From: MGBC163016 sp910588905
GTDB taxonomy: Bacteria; Actinomycetota; Coriobacteriia; Coriobacteriales; Eggerthellaceae
Assembly (NCBI GenBank): GCA_948616985.1
Contig: CAPGDO010000001.1
Location: 1 to 64,000, forward strand
DNA length: 64,000 nucleotides
Direction: 5' to 3'
Positions 17,172 through 25,080 of this stretch are shown here, one piece after another. The position numbers were made by a program, and so were the translations under genes. Every line of letters begins with the position of its first letter. The first letter of the stretch is position 1. The notes under the pieces are model-generated. The model was not told the origin of the DNA, did no database searches, and saw only the letters and a program-made list of their open reading frames with translations.

Positions 17172-18500
17172 ATGAGAGACCATTCGCACCATATCGAGCT
17201 ATCGCGGGAAGAGGCGGTGGAGGAGATGCTCGCAGCACTGCCCGAGTGGTTCGCCGTGCCGCGCGTCGAGCAGGTCGCACTGGGTCTGGCGGTGGGCCGC
17301 GTCTTGGCCGAGGATGTCACTGCAAAGGCCGATGTTCCCAGCGTGCTCACCTGCTGCCTTGACTCCATAGCGGTGCGTTGGAGCAGCTTCGCCGATCTTC
17401 CGGCGGAAGCTGTGCCCGACACCTCTGGTTGGGTGCGCGGGATCGACTGGGAGTTCGCGAACACGGGCGTGGCCATGCCTAAGGGGTTCGACACCGCTGT
17501 TGTGGTCGAGCACGCTACCGTGTCTCCCGACGAGCAGTCGGTCGTCATCCATGCGGCGCCCTCCCGCCAGTTCGCCGGCACCCGGGCACCAGGCTCGCAG
17601 ATGCGGGCCGGAGACGTCGTCGTCGGGGAAGGGTGCGTCATCACGCCCGATGTCGCAGCGCGCATCGCGGGGGCTGGCCGGTCTGCGGCCTTGGTGGTCG
17701 CGCGGCCGCGGGTGGCTTTCATCCCGACGGGAGACGAGCTGGTGCCGCCGAACCTGCCGTTCTCCAGCAGCCACCCTGAGCGCTTCGCGGCGGCTGGCCG
17801 GGTATACGAGTCGAACAGCGCAGTGGTACGGGGCAAGGTGGAGGCATGGGGCGGCGAATTCGTGCCCTTCGACATCGTGCCCGACGACCGCGAGGCCATT
17901 CGTGCGGCGCTGGCGCGGGCTTGTGCCGTAGCGGACATCGTGGTGCTCAATGCGGGCTCGTCGAAGGGGTCTGACGATTGGTCGGTGGAGGTGCTGGAGG
18001 ATATGGGCCGCGTGCTGTGCCACCAGACGAACCATGGTCCCGGCCACCATAGCTCTTACGCGCTCGTCGACGGCGTGCCCATCGTGGGCATATCGGGGCC
18101 GGCGGGCGGGGCATCGTTCACGCTGAACTTCTACCTGCTGCCCCTGATGAAGCGCTTTTTGGGGCTGGACCCAGCACCCGTCCGCATCCCAGCGCGATTG
18201 GCTTCAGCGTTTTCGGGAAGCCCCATGGATAAGCTGCTACGGGCCGATCCCGCCGCCTTTCCCGGCGAGCAGCGGCCGCCCGAGGCCACCGATCCGGGCG
18301 CGCGGTTCTATTCCGTGCGGTTCATGGTGCTGGCCGCCGAGCCCGATGGCACCCTCTCGGCGACGCCCGTGCCGGGGAAGGCCGGGTCGCCGCAGACGCA
18401 GCACGCGAACGCCTGCTTCATGATGCCCGCAGGGGCAGACGATACGCCGCCCAAGCCCGGCGACGTGATACTCGTGGAGCTGCGCGATCCGCGGCTGTAA
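17172..18500 (+). CDS. MoeA-like molybdopterin molybdenumtransferase
   Basis: A 442-residue protein that would insert molybdenum or tungsten into adenylylated molybdopterin. MoeA landmarks are LAVGRVLAEDV, a variant DSIAVR block in place of MDGYAVR, the PTGDELV strand, LNAGSSKGSDDW in place of the GGxS metal-site loop, GISGPAGGA and C-terminal PKPGDVILVEL. It follows the importer lipoprotein by 28 bp with GGAGGGAAAGG before a nearby start, so importer and moeA look co-transcribed. The variant loops place it in the divergent MoeA branch seen in anaerobes with many copies. A short element starts 65 bp after its stop. Confidence 0.88.
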   Translation: MRDHSHHIELSREEAVEEMLAALPEWFAVPRVEQVALGLAVGRVLAEDVTAKADVPSVLTCCLDSIAVRWSSFADLPAEAVPDTSGWVRGIDWEFANTGVAMPKGFDTAVVVEHATVSPDEQSVVIHAAPSRQFAGTRAPGSQMRAGDVVVGEGCVITPDVAARIAGAGRSAALVVARPRVAFIPTGDELVPPNLPFSSSHPERFAAAGRVYESNSAVVRGKVEAWGGEFVPFDIVPDDREAIRAALARACAVADIVVLNAGSSKGSDDWSVEVLEDMGRVLCHQTNHGPGHHSSYALVDGVPIVGISGPAGGASFTLNFYLLPLMKRFLGLDPAPVRIPARLASAFSGSPMDKLLRADPAAFPGEQRPPEATDPGARFYSVRFMVLAAEPDGTLSATPVPGKAGSPQTQHANACFMMPAGADDTPPKPGDVILVELRDPRL

Positions 18501-18564
18501 GGGGCTTGCCGCAAATGGCGCGCAACCGAAGCAGTCGCCCAGCCCGGTGAAAAAAGACAGGAGT

Positions 18565-18704
18565 AACAAAGTGTCAGGCTCAACGTCATCATGCATGTTC
18601 GCGCTTAAAGAGAAATAAGCTTCCGTTGAGAAAAAGGACGGTTGCAAAGGCGAAGCCGTAACGTCAGCAAGCTCGTTGGTGACAATGAGCCTGACACTTC
18701 GTTT
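18565..18704. mobile_element. Short non-autonomous RAYT-derived element, copy 2
   Basis: About 140 bp, nearly identical to the copy at 12163 (two differences: gccgtaac for gctgtaac and cagcaagc for cagcaggc). The ends are CAAAGTGTCAGGCTCA and TGAGCCTGACACTTCG. The right end abuts a metallo-beta-lactamase fragment that has lost its 5' portion, so insertion or associated deletion broke that gene. Confidence 0.8.
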
Positions 18705-18991
18705 ACGCCGTGTGCTTCGAGGGCGTCGAGAAGGTCTCAGGGCGGTTCTCGCCCAATGTCGTTGTCTTGAACGCGGGCGGGGCGGCCATCAGCGGTAACC
18801 GGCTCATCATGGACGAGCACGACGTGCTCAAGGTGCACAAGGAGGCGCCGGATGCCCTCATCGTCGCATCGCATCTGGATGCCGTAGACCATGCTACGGT
18901 GACTCGCGCCCCGCTGCGAGCTTTTGCCAAGAAGCAGGGGATCGGCGATCGTCTGCTGATCCCCGAAGACAGCGAAAGCCTCCAGCTATGA
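18704..18991 (+). pseudogene. 3' remnant of an MBL-fold metallo-hydrolase gene
   Basis: The frame immediately after the element reads YAVCFEGVEKVSGRFSPNVV then LNAGGAA, SGNRLIMDEHDVLKVH and VASHLDAVDHATVTR, ending in RLLIPEDSESLQL. This is the C-terminal third of the metallo-beta-lactamase-fold family that ends in LIPEDGE. The HxHxDH metal site would lie upstream and is absent; no MBL sequence exists between the moeA stop and the element. A GTG at 18710 could give 93 residues, but the product would lack catalysis. Confidence 0.72.
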
Positions 18992-19030
18992 AAAGGAACC
19001 CAACCCAACATCCCCGTTCTTAATGGGTCC

Positions 19031-19063
19031 ACCGCTTGCGCTTTCCAATGGGGCGCAAGCGGT
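19031..19063. terminator. Strong hairpin between convergent genes
   Basis: A perfect 11-bp stem, ACCGCTTGCGC with GCGCAAGCGGT, surrounds an 11-base loop. It lies between the MBL remnant (plus) and the decarboxylase-cupin gene (minus), 23 bp from the latter's stop. There is no long T-run on either side, so factor-independent function is uncertain. Confidence 0.5.
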
Positions 19064-19085
19064 GTTCGGGCAATAAGGGATGATC

Positions 19086-19838
19086 CTAGAGCCTGGCGTA
19101 CTCTTCGTCGCTCACAGGCTCGCACCATTCGGTGGATATGTTCGTGCCGCAAGCCTCGAAGGCCACGTGGCTCATCCAGCTGTCCTTGGCGGCGCCGTGC
19201 CAATGCTTCACGTTGGCGGGGATGGTCACGCAATCTCCCGGTTTCAGCACTTGCGCTTCCTTGCCCCATTCCTGGTACCAGCCCTTGCCATCGGTCACGA
19301 GCAGGATCTGTCCGCCGCCCTCGTCGGCATGGTGGATGTGCCAATGGTTGCGGCAACCGGGCTCAAAGGTGACGTTGGCGACGAACTGCGTCGTGCTCGG
19401 ATCGGTCAAGGGGTTCAGATACGACTTCCCGGTGAAGTATCGTGCGTAGGCATCGTTGGGCTGCCCCAACCCGAAGATGCCGCCATGAGCCTCGGGTTCC
19501 TCTAGCCCCTGCGGGTCATGGGCGTAGACCTTCACAGCAACGCGGAAAGCCGCCCAAGCGTTCGGCCACCCTGCGTAGAAGGCAATGTGCGTGAGCATGG
19601 CTGCCATCTCGGGTGCCGTGATGCCATTCTGCTTCGCTGCGATGACGTGATACTCGAATGATGCGTCCACGAGCCCCTTCGCCACCAGCGTCGTTATCGT
19701 GAGAGCCGAGCGCATCTTGAGCGTCAGCGTATCATCGCTCCATACTTCTCCGAAGAGCACATCATCATTCAACTCCGCGAACATTGGGGCGAACTCTCCC
19801 AGCTGGTCGCGGCCTGCTGTTTGCACTACCTTCGGCAT
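19086..19838 (-). CDS. Carboxymuconolactone decarboxylase-like protein fused to a cupin domain
   Basis: A 250-residue two-domain protein. Residues 1-115 match the AhpD/CMD fold (DDVLFGEVWSDDTLTLKMRS, and FAYGW-like FYAGWPNAWAAFR), though the CxxC of peroxidase-active AhpD is absent. Residues 140-245 form a cupin with the metal ligands in HWHIHHADEGGGQ and the late His of VKHWHG. ATG 19838 has GGGAGG upstream; the frame continues to 19910. Such fusions are common in gut anaerobes and usually lie under TetR or MerR control. The reaction is unknown. Confidence 0.83.
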   Translation of the reverse strand: MPKVVQTAGRDQLGEFAPMFAELNDDVLFGEVWSDDTLTLKMRSALTITTLVAKGLVDASFEYHVIAAKQNGITAPEMAAMLTHIAFYAGWPNAWAAFRVAVKVYAHDPQGLEEPEAHGGIFGLGQPNDAYARYFTGKSYLNPLTDPSTTQFVANVTFEPGCRNHWHIHHADEGGGQILLVTDGKGWYQEWGKEAQVLKPGDCVTIPANVKHWHGAAKDSWMSHVAFEACGTNISTEWCEPVSDEEYARL

Positions 19839-19854
19839 ATGGTCCTCCCTTTTG

Positions 19855-19872
19855 ACCGACCATCCAGTCGGT
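19855..19872. promoter_or_regulatory. TetR-type operator palindrome upstream of the CMD-cupin gene
   Basis: ACCGAC-catcca-GTCGGT is a perfect 6+6+6 palindrome 16 bp upstream of the CMD-cupin start, overlapping where its ribosome site and leader begin. It resembles the ACCGAC/GTCGGT boxes of several TetR repressors. No TetR gene is adjacent. Confidence 0.5.
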
Positions 19873-20078
19873 TCCTCAAACGCCTCTGTCAATGAGACCG
19901 GATCTGGCACTCCTTCTCCATGGCCGCTCTTCCCGCGGGCATCATCACCATCATCGGGCGGCTGCCAATGGATCCATTATCGACTTGAACCATGGTTGAA
20001 GTGCAAGGGTCATTCCCGAAATGCTTCAGTGACGAAGTGGCACCATCATCCCCGCCACCCGACATCTCTGTTCCCCAT

Positions 20079-20612
20079 CTATAGAGCAGTTCCACGCTTG
20101 GGAACGTAGAGGCGACCCGTGTCCACGCCTTCGTGCTCAAGCAACCAAAGCTTGCGAGGGATGCCACCCGCGTAGCCGGTCAGGCTTCCGTCGGAGCCGA
20201 CGACCCTATGACACGGGATGATGATGGAGATGGGATTGTGCCCGACTGCGCCGCCGACTGCCAAGGCTGATGCTCTACCGCGCTCGGCCTTCAGCTCGGC
20301 GGCGATGGCACCGTAGGTAGTGAGCTTCCCGAAGGGGATGTCGGCGAGCTTTCGCCACACAGCCTGCTGGAACTCGCTGCCAATGGGTTGCAACGGTACG
20401 CTTTCGATGGGCTGCGGATCGCCGACGAAGTACGCATCCAGCCACGCACGCAACTCTGCGAAGCCGTCGGCATCGCTCTTTCGCGTCATCTCCTCGGGAA
20501 TGGTGGCACCGTGGTACTTTTGCCCATCAAGCCACAATCCGCAGACAGCTTGACCGTCGCTTGCAATGGTCAGCATACCTACGGGCGAATCGTATTCATC
20601 GAAGTAGAACAT
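20079..20612 (-). CDS. ogt: Methylated-DNA-[protein]-cysteine S-methyltransferase
   Basis: A 177-residue suicide repair protein that takes methyl groups from O6-methylguanine. The acceptor cysteine is in IIIPCHRVVGSDGSLTGYAGG and the DNA-binding helix is in TTYGAIAAELKAERGRASALAV. The N-terminal ribonuclease-like domain (SPVGMLTIASDGQAVCGLWL) is complete. ATG 20612 is preceded by AAGGAGG. It lies 49 bp downstream of the AlkA-type glycosylase in the same direction, an alkylation-repair pair. Confidence 0.95.
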   Translation of the reverse strand: MFYFDEYDSPVGMLTIASDGQAVCGLWLDGQKYHGATIPEEMTRKSDADGFAELRAWLDAYFVGDPQPIESVPLQPIGSEFQQAVWRKLADIPFGKLTTYGAIAAELKAERGRASALAVGGAVGHNPISIIIPCHRVVGSDGSLTGYAGGIPRKLWLLEHEGVDTGRLYVPKRGTAL

Positions 20613-20661
20613 CGGTGCCTCCTTGGATCATTCGCGTGTGCTATCGGTAAGGTCTGTATCC

Positions 20662-21690
20662 TCAGGAAAGGGAATTCCAAAGCGCCAACACCGCATAGCT
20701 GCGCCATGGATGGCATCTATCCGCCAAGGCAATGCGCTCCTTCGGCGACAGATCGGGCAGTGCATGGGCGATGCCCGCATCAGTCTCAAGGAAGGCGTCG
20801 GGGTAGCCCAGCGTGCGCATGGCGATGTAATTAGCCGACCACGGACCGATGCCTTTCACTGCCAAGAGCGCTTCCATCTGTTCTTCCACCAACGCTTCGG
20901 GATCGAGGTCAAGCGCACCTTCATCAATGAGTTTCGCCAACGCAGCGATGGTACGCGAACGCGTCTTGATGAGACCGAGCTCTCCAAAGGCGTCTTCGAT
21001 ATTAGCCAGTGAGCGAACAGTCGAAGCAGAAGGCCATGCCCGGTCGAGCCCCGCAACATCCGTATCAACCGTTTCGCCATATCGCTCTGCGATACGAGCG
21101 GCAAGCTTGTTCGCGGCTTTCACGCTGATCTGCTGGCCGATCACCGCCCGACATGCCGTTTCGAACGCGTCGAAGCATCCCGGCACGCGGGTGCCCTCGA
21201 CCTTCACCCCGGGAACGTGCTCTTCAAGCGGGGTGAGCGCGTGGACGATCGATGCAGGATCGCTGTCTGTATCGAACATGCGCCGCACGCGGCTGATCAC
21301 CTCGGGCACCACGGGTGCAAGCGAATCCGCCATCGTGATGATGAGACGGTCGTGCCCCGGTTCATCCTCGACCCGGATCCATCCGCTTGCGATGGATCTG
21401 TCGGCGGACGCGATCATGACCGTGCGGGCATAGGATGATCCGTCTACTGATTCGACACGCTCGAGCGCACGGTCTCTGAAAAAAGAGAGCAGTTGTTGGA
21501 ATCGATAGGGCGGTCGGTATCCTACGCGCACGACGATCGTCCCGGGAGCGGTATCCTTCTTTTCGTGCTGGTTGCGAAGGTCGGTCGGTGTGAGCCGATA
21601 GTGATTATTGAAGGCATCGTAGAGCGCACGTTTGCGTTCTACGGGCACGTTCAGGTCTTCATCGGTTGTATAGAGAAGGTCAATGCACAC
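20662..21690 (-). CDS. AlkA-type 3-methyladenine glycosylase with vestigial Ada helix-turn-helix (5' shortened)
   Basis: A DNA glycosylase excising alkylated bases. The HhH motif VKGIGPWSANYIAMRTLG and the catalytic Asp of FLETDAGI are intact near the C terminus, and the AlkA N-terminal domain begins near residue 50. The first 45 residues read LLYTTDEDLNVPVE then YDAFNNHYRLTPTDLRNQ, which is the tail of the AraC-type domain in Ada-AlkA fusions. The Ada zinc domain and first half of the DNA-binding domain are missing. An in-frame TGA lies 15 bases before the GTG start, and a RAYT-derived element begins about 60 bp upstream. The glycosylase itself may still work; the start is uncertain. Confidence 0.75.
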   Translation of the reverse strand: MCIDLLYTTDEDLNVPVERKRALYDAFNNHYRLTPTDLRNQHEKKDTAPGTIVVRVGYRPPYRFQQLLSFFRDRALERVESVDGSSYARTVMIASADRSIASGWIRVEDEPGHDRLIITMADSLAPVVPEVISRVRRMFDTDSDPASIVHALTPLEEHVPGVKVEGTRVPGCFDAFETACRAVIGQQISVKAANKLAARIAERYGETVDTDVAGLDRAWPSASTVRSLANIEDAFGELGLIKTRSRTIAALAKLIDEGALDLDPEALVEEQMEALLAVKGIGPWSANYIAMRTLGYPDAFLETDAGIAHALPDLSPKERIALADRCHPWRSYAVLALWNSLS

Positions 21691-21752
21691 GATTGCCGAC
21701 TTTCAGTGTTGCTTCGCTTTCTCGGATTATATTCCGTGGCAACCTGTCTCTG

Positions 21753-22009
21753 AGTAACAAAGTGTCAGGCTCAACGTCATCACGATATCAACTCTACTGT
21801 GATAGAGCTTATCGATTCGCATGCCTGGAACCATAGGAAACGCTTTTACCTATAAGAGCAAGATTCCAAGGGCATGAGGGCTTTAACCACCTCACTGCGC
21901 GAAGATCGGGTTCGATGGCGACGATCCGGAGGTGATGCGGTTGATTCTGAAGGCAAAGCCGTGGCGTGAGGCAGGTCAGTGATGACAATGAGCCTGGCAC
22001 TTTGTCACT
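21753..22009. mobile_element. Degenerate RAYT-derived element, partly retaining transposase coding sequence
   Basis: The left end is CAAAGTGTCAGGCTCA and the right end TGAGCCTGGCACTTTG, with one mismatch between them. The interior keeps much more of the RAYT 5' region than the 140-bp copies: AGCTTATC, then GGAAACGCTTTTACCTA and TTTAACCACCTCACTGCGCG align with the intact gene from about 2058 to 2160. It then jumps to the 3' end (GAAGGCAAAGCCGTGG). In-frame stops show it is inactive. It sits between the shortened AlkA gene and a TetR gene. Confidence 0.75.
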
Positions 22010-22046
22010 CCTTCGTCACTCGCTTCGTACCCACAATAGAACAGGC

Positions 22047-22637
22047 TTAATACAAGCGTGGGGAAACCGGATCGTCCAATAGGTCGTGCAGACGCTTGGG
22101 AACGATACCGTCGAGGTACCTGCACAGAGTTTCGAAATCGAATGGCTGGCCGTCCTTGAACCACCGACTCATCGAGGCCACTTCGGATTCTGCAAGTGCA
22201 TAGATTTGGAAGCCGAGCTCTTGGTCTAGCTTCTCATTCTTGTATTCGGTGACGGTCTCCTTCAAGGTTTCTATTCGACGCCGCTTCGAGTATGAGAATA
22301 GCGATTGGTACCCTTTCGATTCGAATGCGCTTTTGTAGAGCCCTTCCTTTCGAAGGACTTCGTAGGTGTTCTTATAGTGTGCCTGAAACCATGTGAGGGT
22401 TCGTCCGGTTTCGAACAGGTTGTGTTCGGCCACGTAATCATAGTGCCATTGCACGATGTCGAACTTATCGTTGAAGTGATAATAGAACGTTGACCTCGAT
22501 ATACTGGCCTCTTCGCAAATTTCCTTCACGGAGATGTCTTCCAGGGATGAGTTGACGACCAGCTTCGTTGTGGCATCGACGATTGCCATGCGCATATCGT
22601 TTCCTGTGGCGGATCGATGATCCGTTCGAAGTCTCAT
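22047..22637 (-). CDS. TetR family regulator facing the dehydroxylase-like operon
   Basis: A 196-residue TetR protein of the DhaS-like subgroup. The DNA-binding domain spans about residues 15-60 (ISVKEICEEASISRSTFYYHFNDKFDIV); the C-terminal domain begins with an HYKNTYEVLRKEG stretch seen in TetR_C_8 members. Start at 22637, though ATG 22658 is in frame. It is divergent from the molybdoenzyme operon, with 182 bp between them. A long palindrome there is a candidate operator, so it probably controls the operon in response to substrate. Known Eggerthella dehydroxylase operons are described with LuxR-type regulators, so a TetR here would differ. Confidence 0.83.
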   Translation of the reverse strand: MRLRTDHRSATGNDMRMAIVDATTKLVVNSSLEDISVKEICEEASISRSTFYYHFNDKFDIVQWHYDYVAEHNLFETGRTLTWFQAHYKNTYEVLRKEGLYKSAFESKGYQSLFSYSKRRRIETLKETVTEYKNEKLDQELGFQIYALAESEVASMSRWFKDGQPFDFETLCRYLDGIVPKRLHDLLDDPVSPRLY

Positions 22638-22694
22638 TGCATCACCTTCCATTTTCATTATAGAAGCTGTCTGTTCGACGAACCTGGGACCGTT

Positions 22695-22720
22695 CCTTGC
22701 ATTTGGACCCGAATGTAAGG
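22695..22720. promoter_or_regulatory. Palindrome in the TetR-molybdoenzyme intergenic region
   Basis: CCTTGCATT-tggacccg-AATGTAAGG forms 9-base arms with one mismatch. It lies roughly midway between the divergent TetR start and the molybdoenzyme start. A smaller perfect palindrome GTTCG-a-CGAAC lies nearby at 22674-22684. Confidence 0.5.
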
Positions 22721-22819
22721 CAGTCCCCTACTTTTCGCGAGCGATGAAGATTCCAAACCATGCGCTTCTGTCGGATTCTGTAATCGCTGTAAGCATGCAT
22801 GTCTTGAAAGGGGATGTAC

Positions 22820-25063
22820 ATGGAAGAGCGTTACACATTGGTCGAGCACGAAAAGCCCTATCGGTACCAAGAGGATGGCTTGACGGTGACGCGCGGGAGC
22901 GCATGGAATGGCCCGGGGTGTCATCTAGGGTGCGGCGTGCTCCTCTACACCGACGAAGATGGCAGGCTCGTGAAAGTGGAAGGAGACCCCGAGAATCCTT
23001 TCAATAACGGCAGGCTTTGCGTTCGCTGCTTGGATACGATCGAGGCCGTCTATAACAAGGACAGACTGCTCTACCCCATGAAGAGAGCGCGCGAGGACCG
23101 GGGCAAGGATGCTTGGGAGCGGATCAGCTGGGATGAAGCGCTCGATACCATCGCGGAGAACTTCGATCGCATCAAGAAGGAGTACGGTGCAGAAGCTGTC
23201 ATATTTCAGCAGGGAACAGGACGCGACATAGCTCCTTGGATCACGCGCCTCTGCTGGTCCTTTGGAAGCCCCAACTACTGCTTTGGCATGTCGGGAATGT
23301 CGTGCTTTCTTCCTCGCGTGGCGGGGTGCGCTGCTACGACGGGGGCAATGTGGGTAGCCGACTATTCACAGCAGTTTGCTGATCGCTACGACGATCCTGA
23401 ATGGGAATGCCCAGAAGTGTTGGTCGTTTGGGGAAACAACCCCGTAGTCGCGAATTCGGATGGTGCTTACGGGCATTGGGTGATCGATGTGATGAAGCGT
23501 GGCGCAAAGCTGATCGTCGTCGACCCTCGCCGTACGTGGTTAGCCAACCATTCCGACGCATATCTTCAAATTCGTCCGGGTACCGACGCGGCCCTTGCTA
23601 TGGGTATCCTGAATACGATGATTAAGGAGGAGCTGTACGACAAGGAGTTCGTCGATGCGTGGTGCTATGGATTCGACGAACTCGCTGAGAGGGTTGCAGG
23701 ATTCACCCCCGAAAAGACGGAAGAGATCACTTGGGTCCCCAAGGACAAGATCGTCGAAGCAGCGCGCATGATAGCGAATGCAAGGTCTGCAGCAATGCAA
23801 TGGGGTGTCGCGATAGACATGACGAAAGAGGCCATCCCTGCAGGGCAGGCGATCTCAGCGATCTTCGAGATAACCGGGAATATCGACAACCCAGGCGGAA
23901 TGATAGCGCCCCCATCTATTCTTCCCTATAGCGGTGGTTGGGGTCAGGAGCTCATGAGTGAGGAGCAAAAGGCGAAGAGGATAGGCCTTGATAGGTATGC
24001 GCTTCTCAATTTCGGGTTCCAGATGGCCTCGACGGATGAGCTGATACGAACCATAGAGACCGAGCAACCTTACCCCATCAAGGCTGCATGGATCCAAACA
24101 ACGAACCCCATAGCGAACACCGCTCCGGACCCAGAGCGAACCCTTGAGGCCTACCGAAAACTCGATTTCATCGCTTGCGTTGATTTGTTCATGACTCCCA
24201 CGGCGATGGCTCTCGCGGACATCCTCTTACCTGCAGCCACCTATCCTGAGCGGGATGGGATTCGTTGTGGCGACAATGTGCAGCGTGGCGAAGCGATCAA
24301 CAAGGTCATATCCATAGGTGAGTGCAAATCCGACCAAGAGATCAACCTTATGCTGGGTAAGCGGCTGAATCCGGAGGCTTGGCCCTGGGCGACCGTTGAA
24401 GAGATGTATGGCGAAGTGCTTAGGGAAACAGGCCTAACATTCTCCGACCTTCGCGAGAAGGCCCCGGCATATCTTCCTTTTGTTTACGATAAGTACAAGA
24501 AGGGCATCCTTCGTGCTGATGGGAAGCCTGGATTCAACACGACAACAGGGAGGATCGAGCTGTGGTCCACGTTCTATAGCGGAGCAGGCCTCGATCCCCT
24601 TCCTTATTTCGAAGAGCCCACCCCCGGGCCTGGAAGCACTCCAGAGCTCCTTGACGAATATCCTCTTGTTGTCACGACGGGCGCACGGAACTGGTCCATG
24701 TTCCATTCCGAACATCGGCAAGTACCCAGAATGAGGGCGATGCATCCTGATCCCATCATTCAAATGAACCCGAAGACTGCACAGGAATACGCCATCGAAG
24801 AGGGGGATTGGATCTGGGTGGAGAACCAGCGCGGCCGCTGCAAGAGGAAGGTGCAACTCACGCCCATCGTCGATCCGCGAGTCTGTTCCACTGATGCGGC
24901 ATGGTGGTTCCCAGAGGAGCCTGGTGCCGAAGAGGACGGTTTGTTCGGCATGTGGGACGTGAATATTGGCAAGTTGATCGGCTACGAACCAGGAAAGGCC
25001 GGTTTCGGATCCAATTACAAGACACTGCTGTGCAAAGTATACAAGGTCAAAGAAGGGGAGTAG
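22820..25063 (+). CDS. Molybdopterin oxidoreductase, catechol-dehydroxylase / acetylene-hydratase-like
   Basis: A 747-residue DMSO-reductase-family catalytic subunit. The N-terminal cluster motif is CHLGCGVLLY with later GRLCVRCLD, the spaced pattern shared by Eggerthella catechol dehydroxylases and acetylene hydratase. A candidate Mo ligand is the Cys of GMSCFLPR near residue 160. MGD-binding segments VVWGNNPVVANSDG and VVDPRRTWLANHSD follow, and the MopB C-terminal domain ends at LLCKVYKVKEG. No Tat signal is seen, suggesting a cytoplasmic enzyme. ATG 22820 has AAAGGGG six bases upstream; ATG 22814 is in frame. It leads an operon with a ferredoxin and two SpoVA-like membrane proteins. The substrate is not predictable; reductive removal of an aromatic hydroxyl is the leading guess. 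Confidence 0.85.
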   Translation: MEERYTLVEHEKPYRYQEDGLTVTRGSAWNGPGCHLGCGVLLYTDEDGRLVKVEGDPENPFNNGRLCVRCLDTIEAVYNKDRLLYPMKRAREDRGKDAWERISWDEALDTIAENFDRIKKEYGAEAVIFQQGTGRDIAPWITRLCWSFGSPNYCFGMSGMSCFLPRVAGCAATTGAMWVADYSQQFADRYDDPEWECPEVLVVWGNNPVVANSDGAYGHWVIDVMKRGAKLIVVDPRRTWLANHSDAYLQIRPGTDAALAMGILNTMIKEELYDKEFVDAWCYGFDELAERVAGFTPEKTEEITWVPKDKIVEAARMIANARSAAMQWGVAIDMTKEAIPAGQAISAIFEITGNIDNPGGMIAPPSILPYSGGWGQELMSEEQKAKRIGLDRYALLNFGFQMASTDELIRTIETEQPYPIKAAWIQTTNPIANTAPDPERTLEAYRKLDFIACVDLFMTPTAMALADILLPAATYPERDGIRCGDNVQRGEAINKVISIGECKSDQEINLMLGKRLNPEAWPWATVEEMYGEVLRETGLTFSDLREKAPAYLPFVYDKYKKGILRADGKPGFNTTTGRIELWSTFYSGAGLDPLPYFEEPTPGPGSTPELLDEYPLVVTTGARNWSMFHSEHRQVPRMRAMHPDPIIQMNPKTAQEYAIEEGDWIWVENQRGRCKRKVQLTPIVDPRVCSTDAAWWFPEEPGAEEDGLFGMWDVNIGKLIGYEPGKAGFGSNYKTLLCKVYKVKEGE

Positions 25064-25078
25064 AAGAAGGGGAGTAGA
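25051..25078 (+). repeat. 14-bp tandem duplication across the molybdoenzyme stop and ferredoxin ribosome site
   Basis: AGAAGGGGAGTAGA occurs twice head to tail. The first copy supplies the molybdoenzyme stop TAG. The second repeats the stop and supplies the GGGGAG Shine-Dalgarno for the ferredoxin ATG at 25081. Confidence 0.9.
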
Positions 25079-25080
25079 CA

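Noticed and set aside
18237..18647. 136-codon minus-strand frame sharing its N-terminal 28 residues with one at 12054-12245
   Set aside because: The shared part is the antisense of the two mini-element copies, so it is repeat DNA rather than a duplicated gene.
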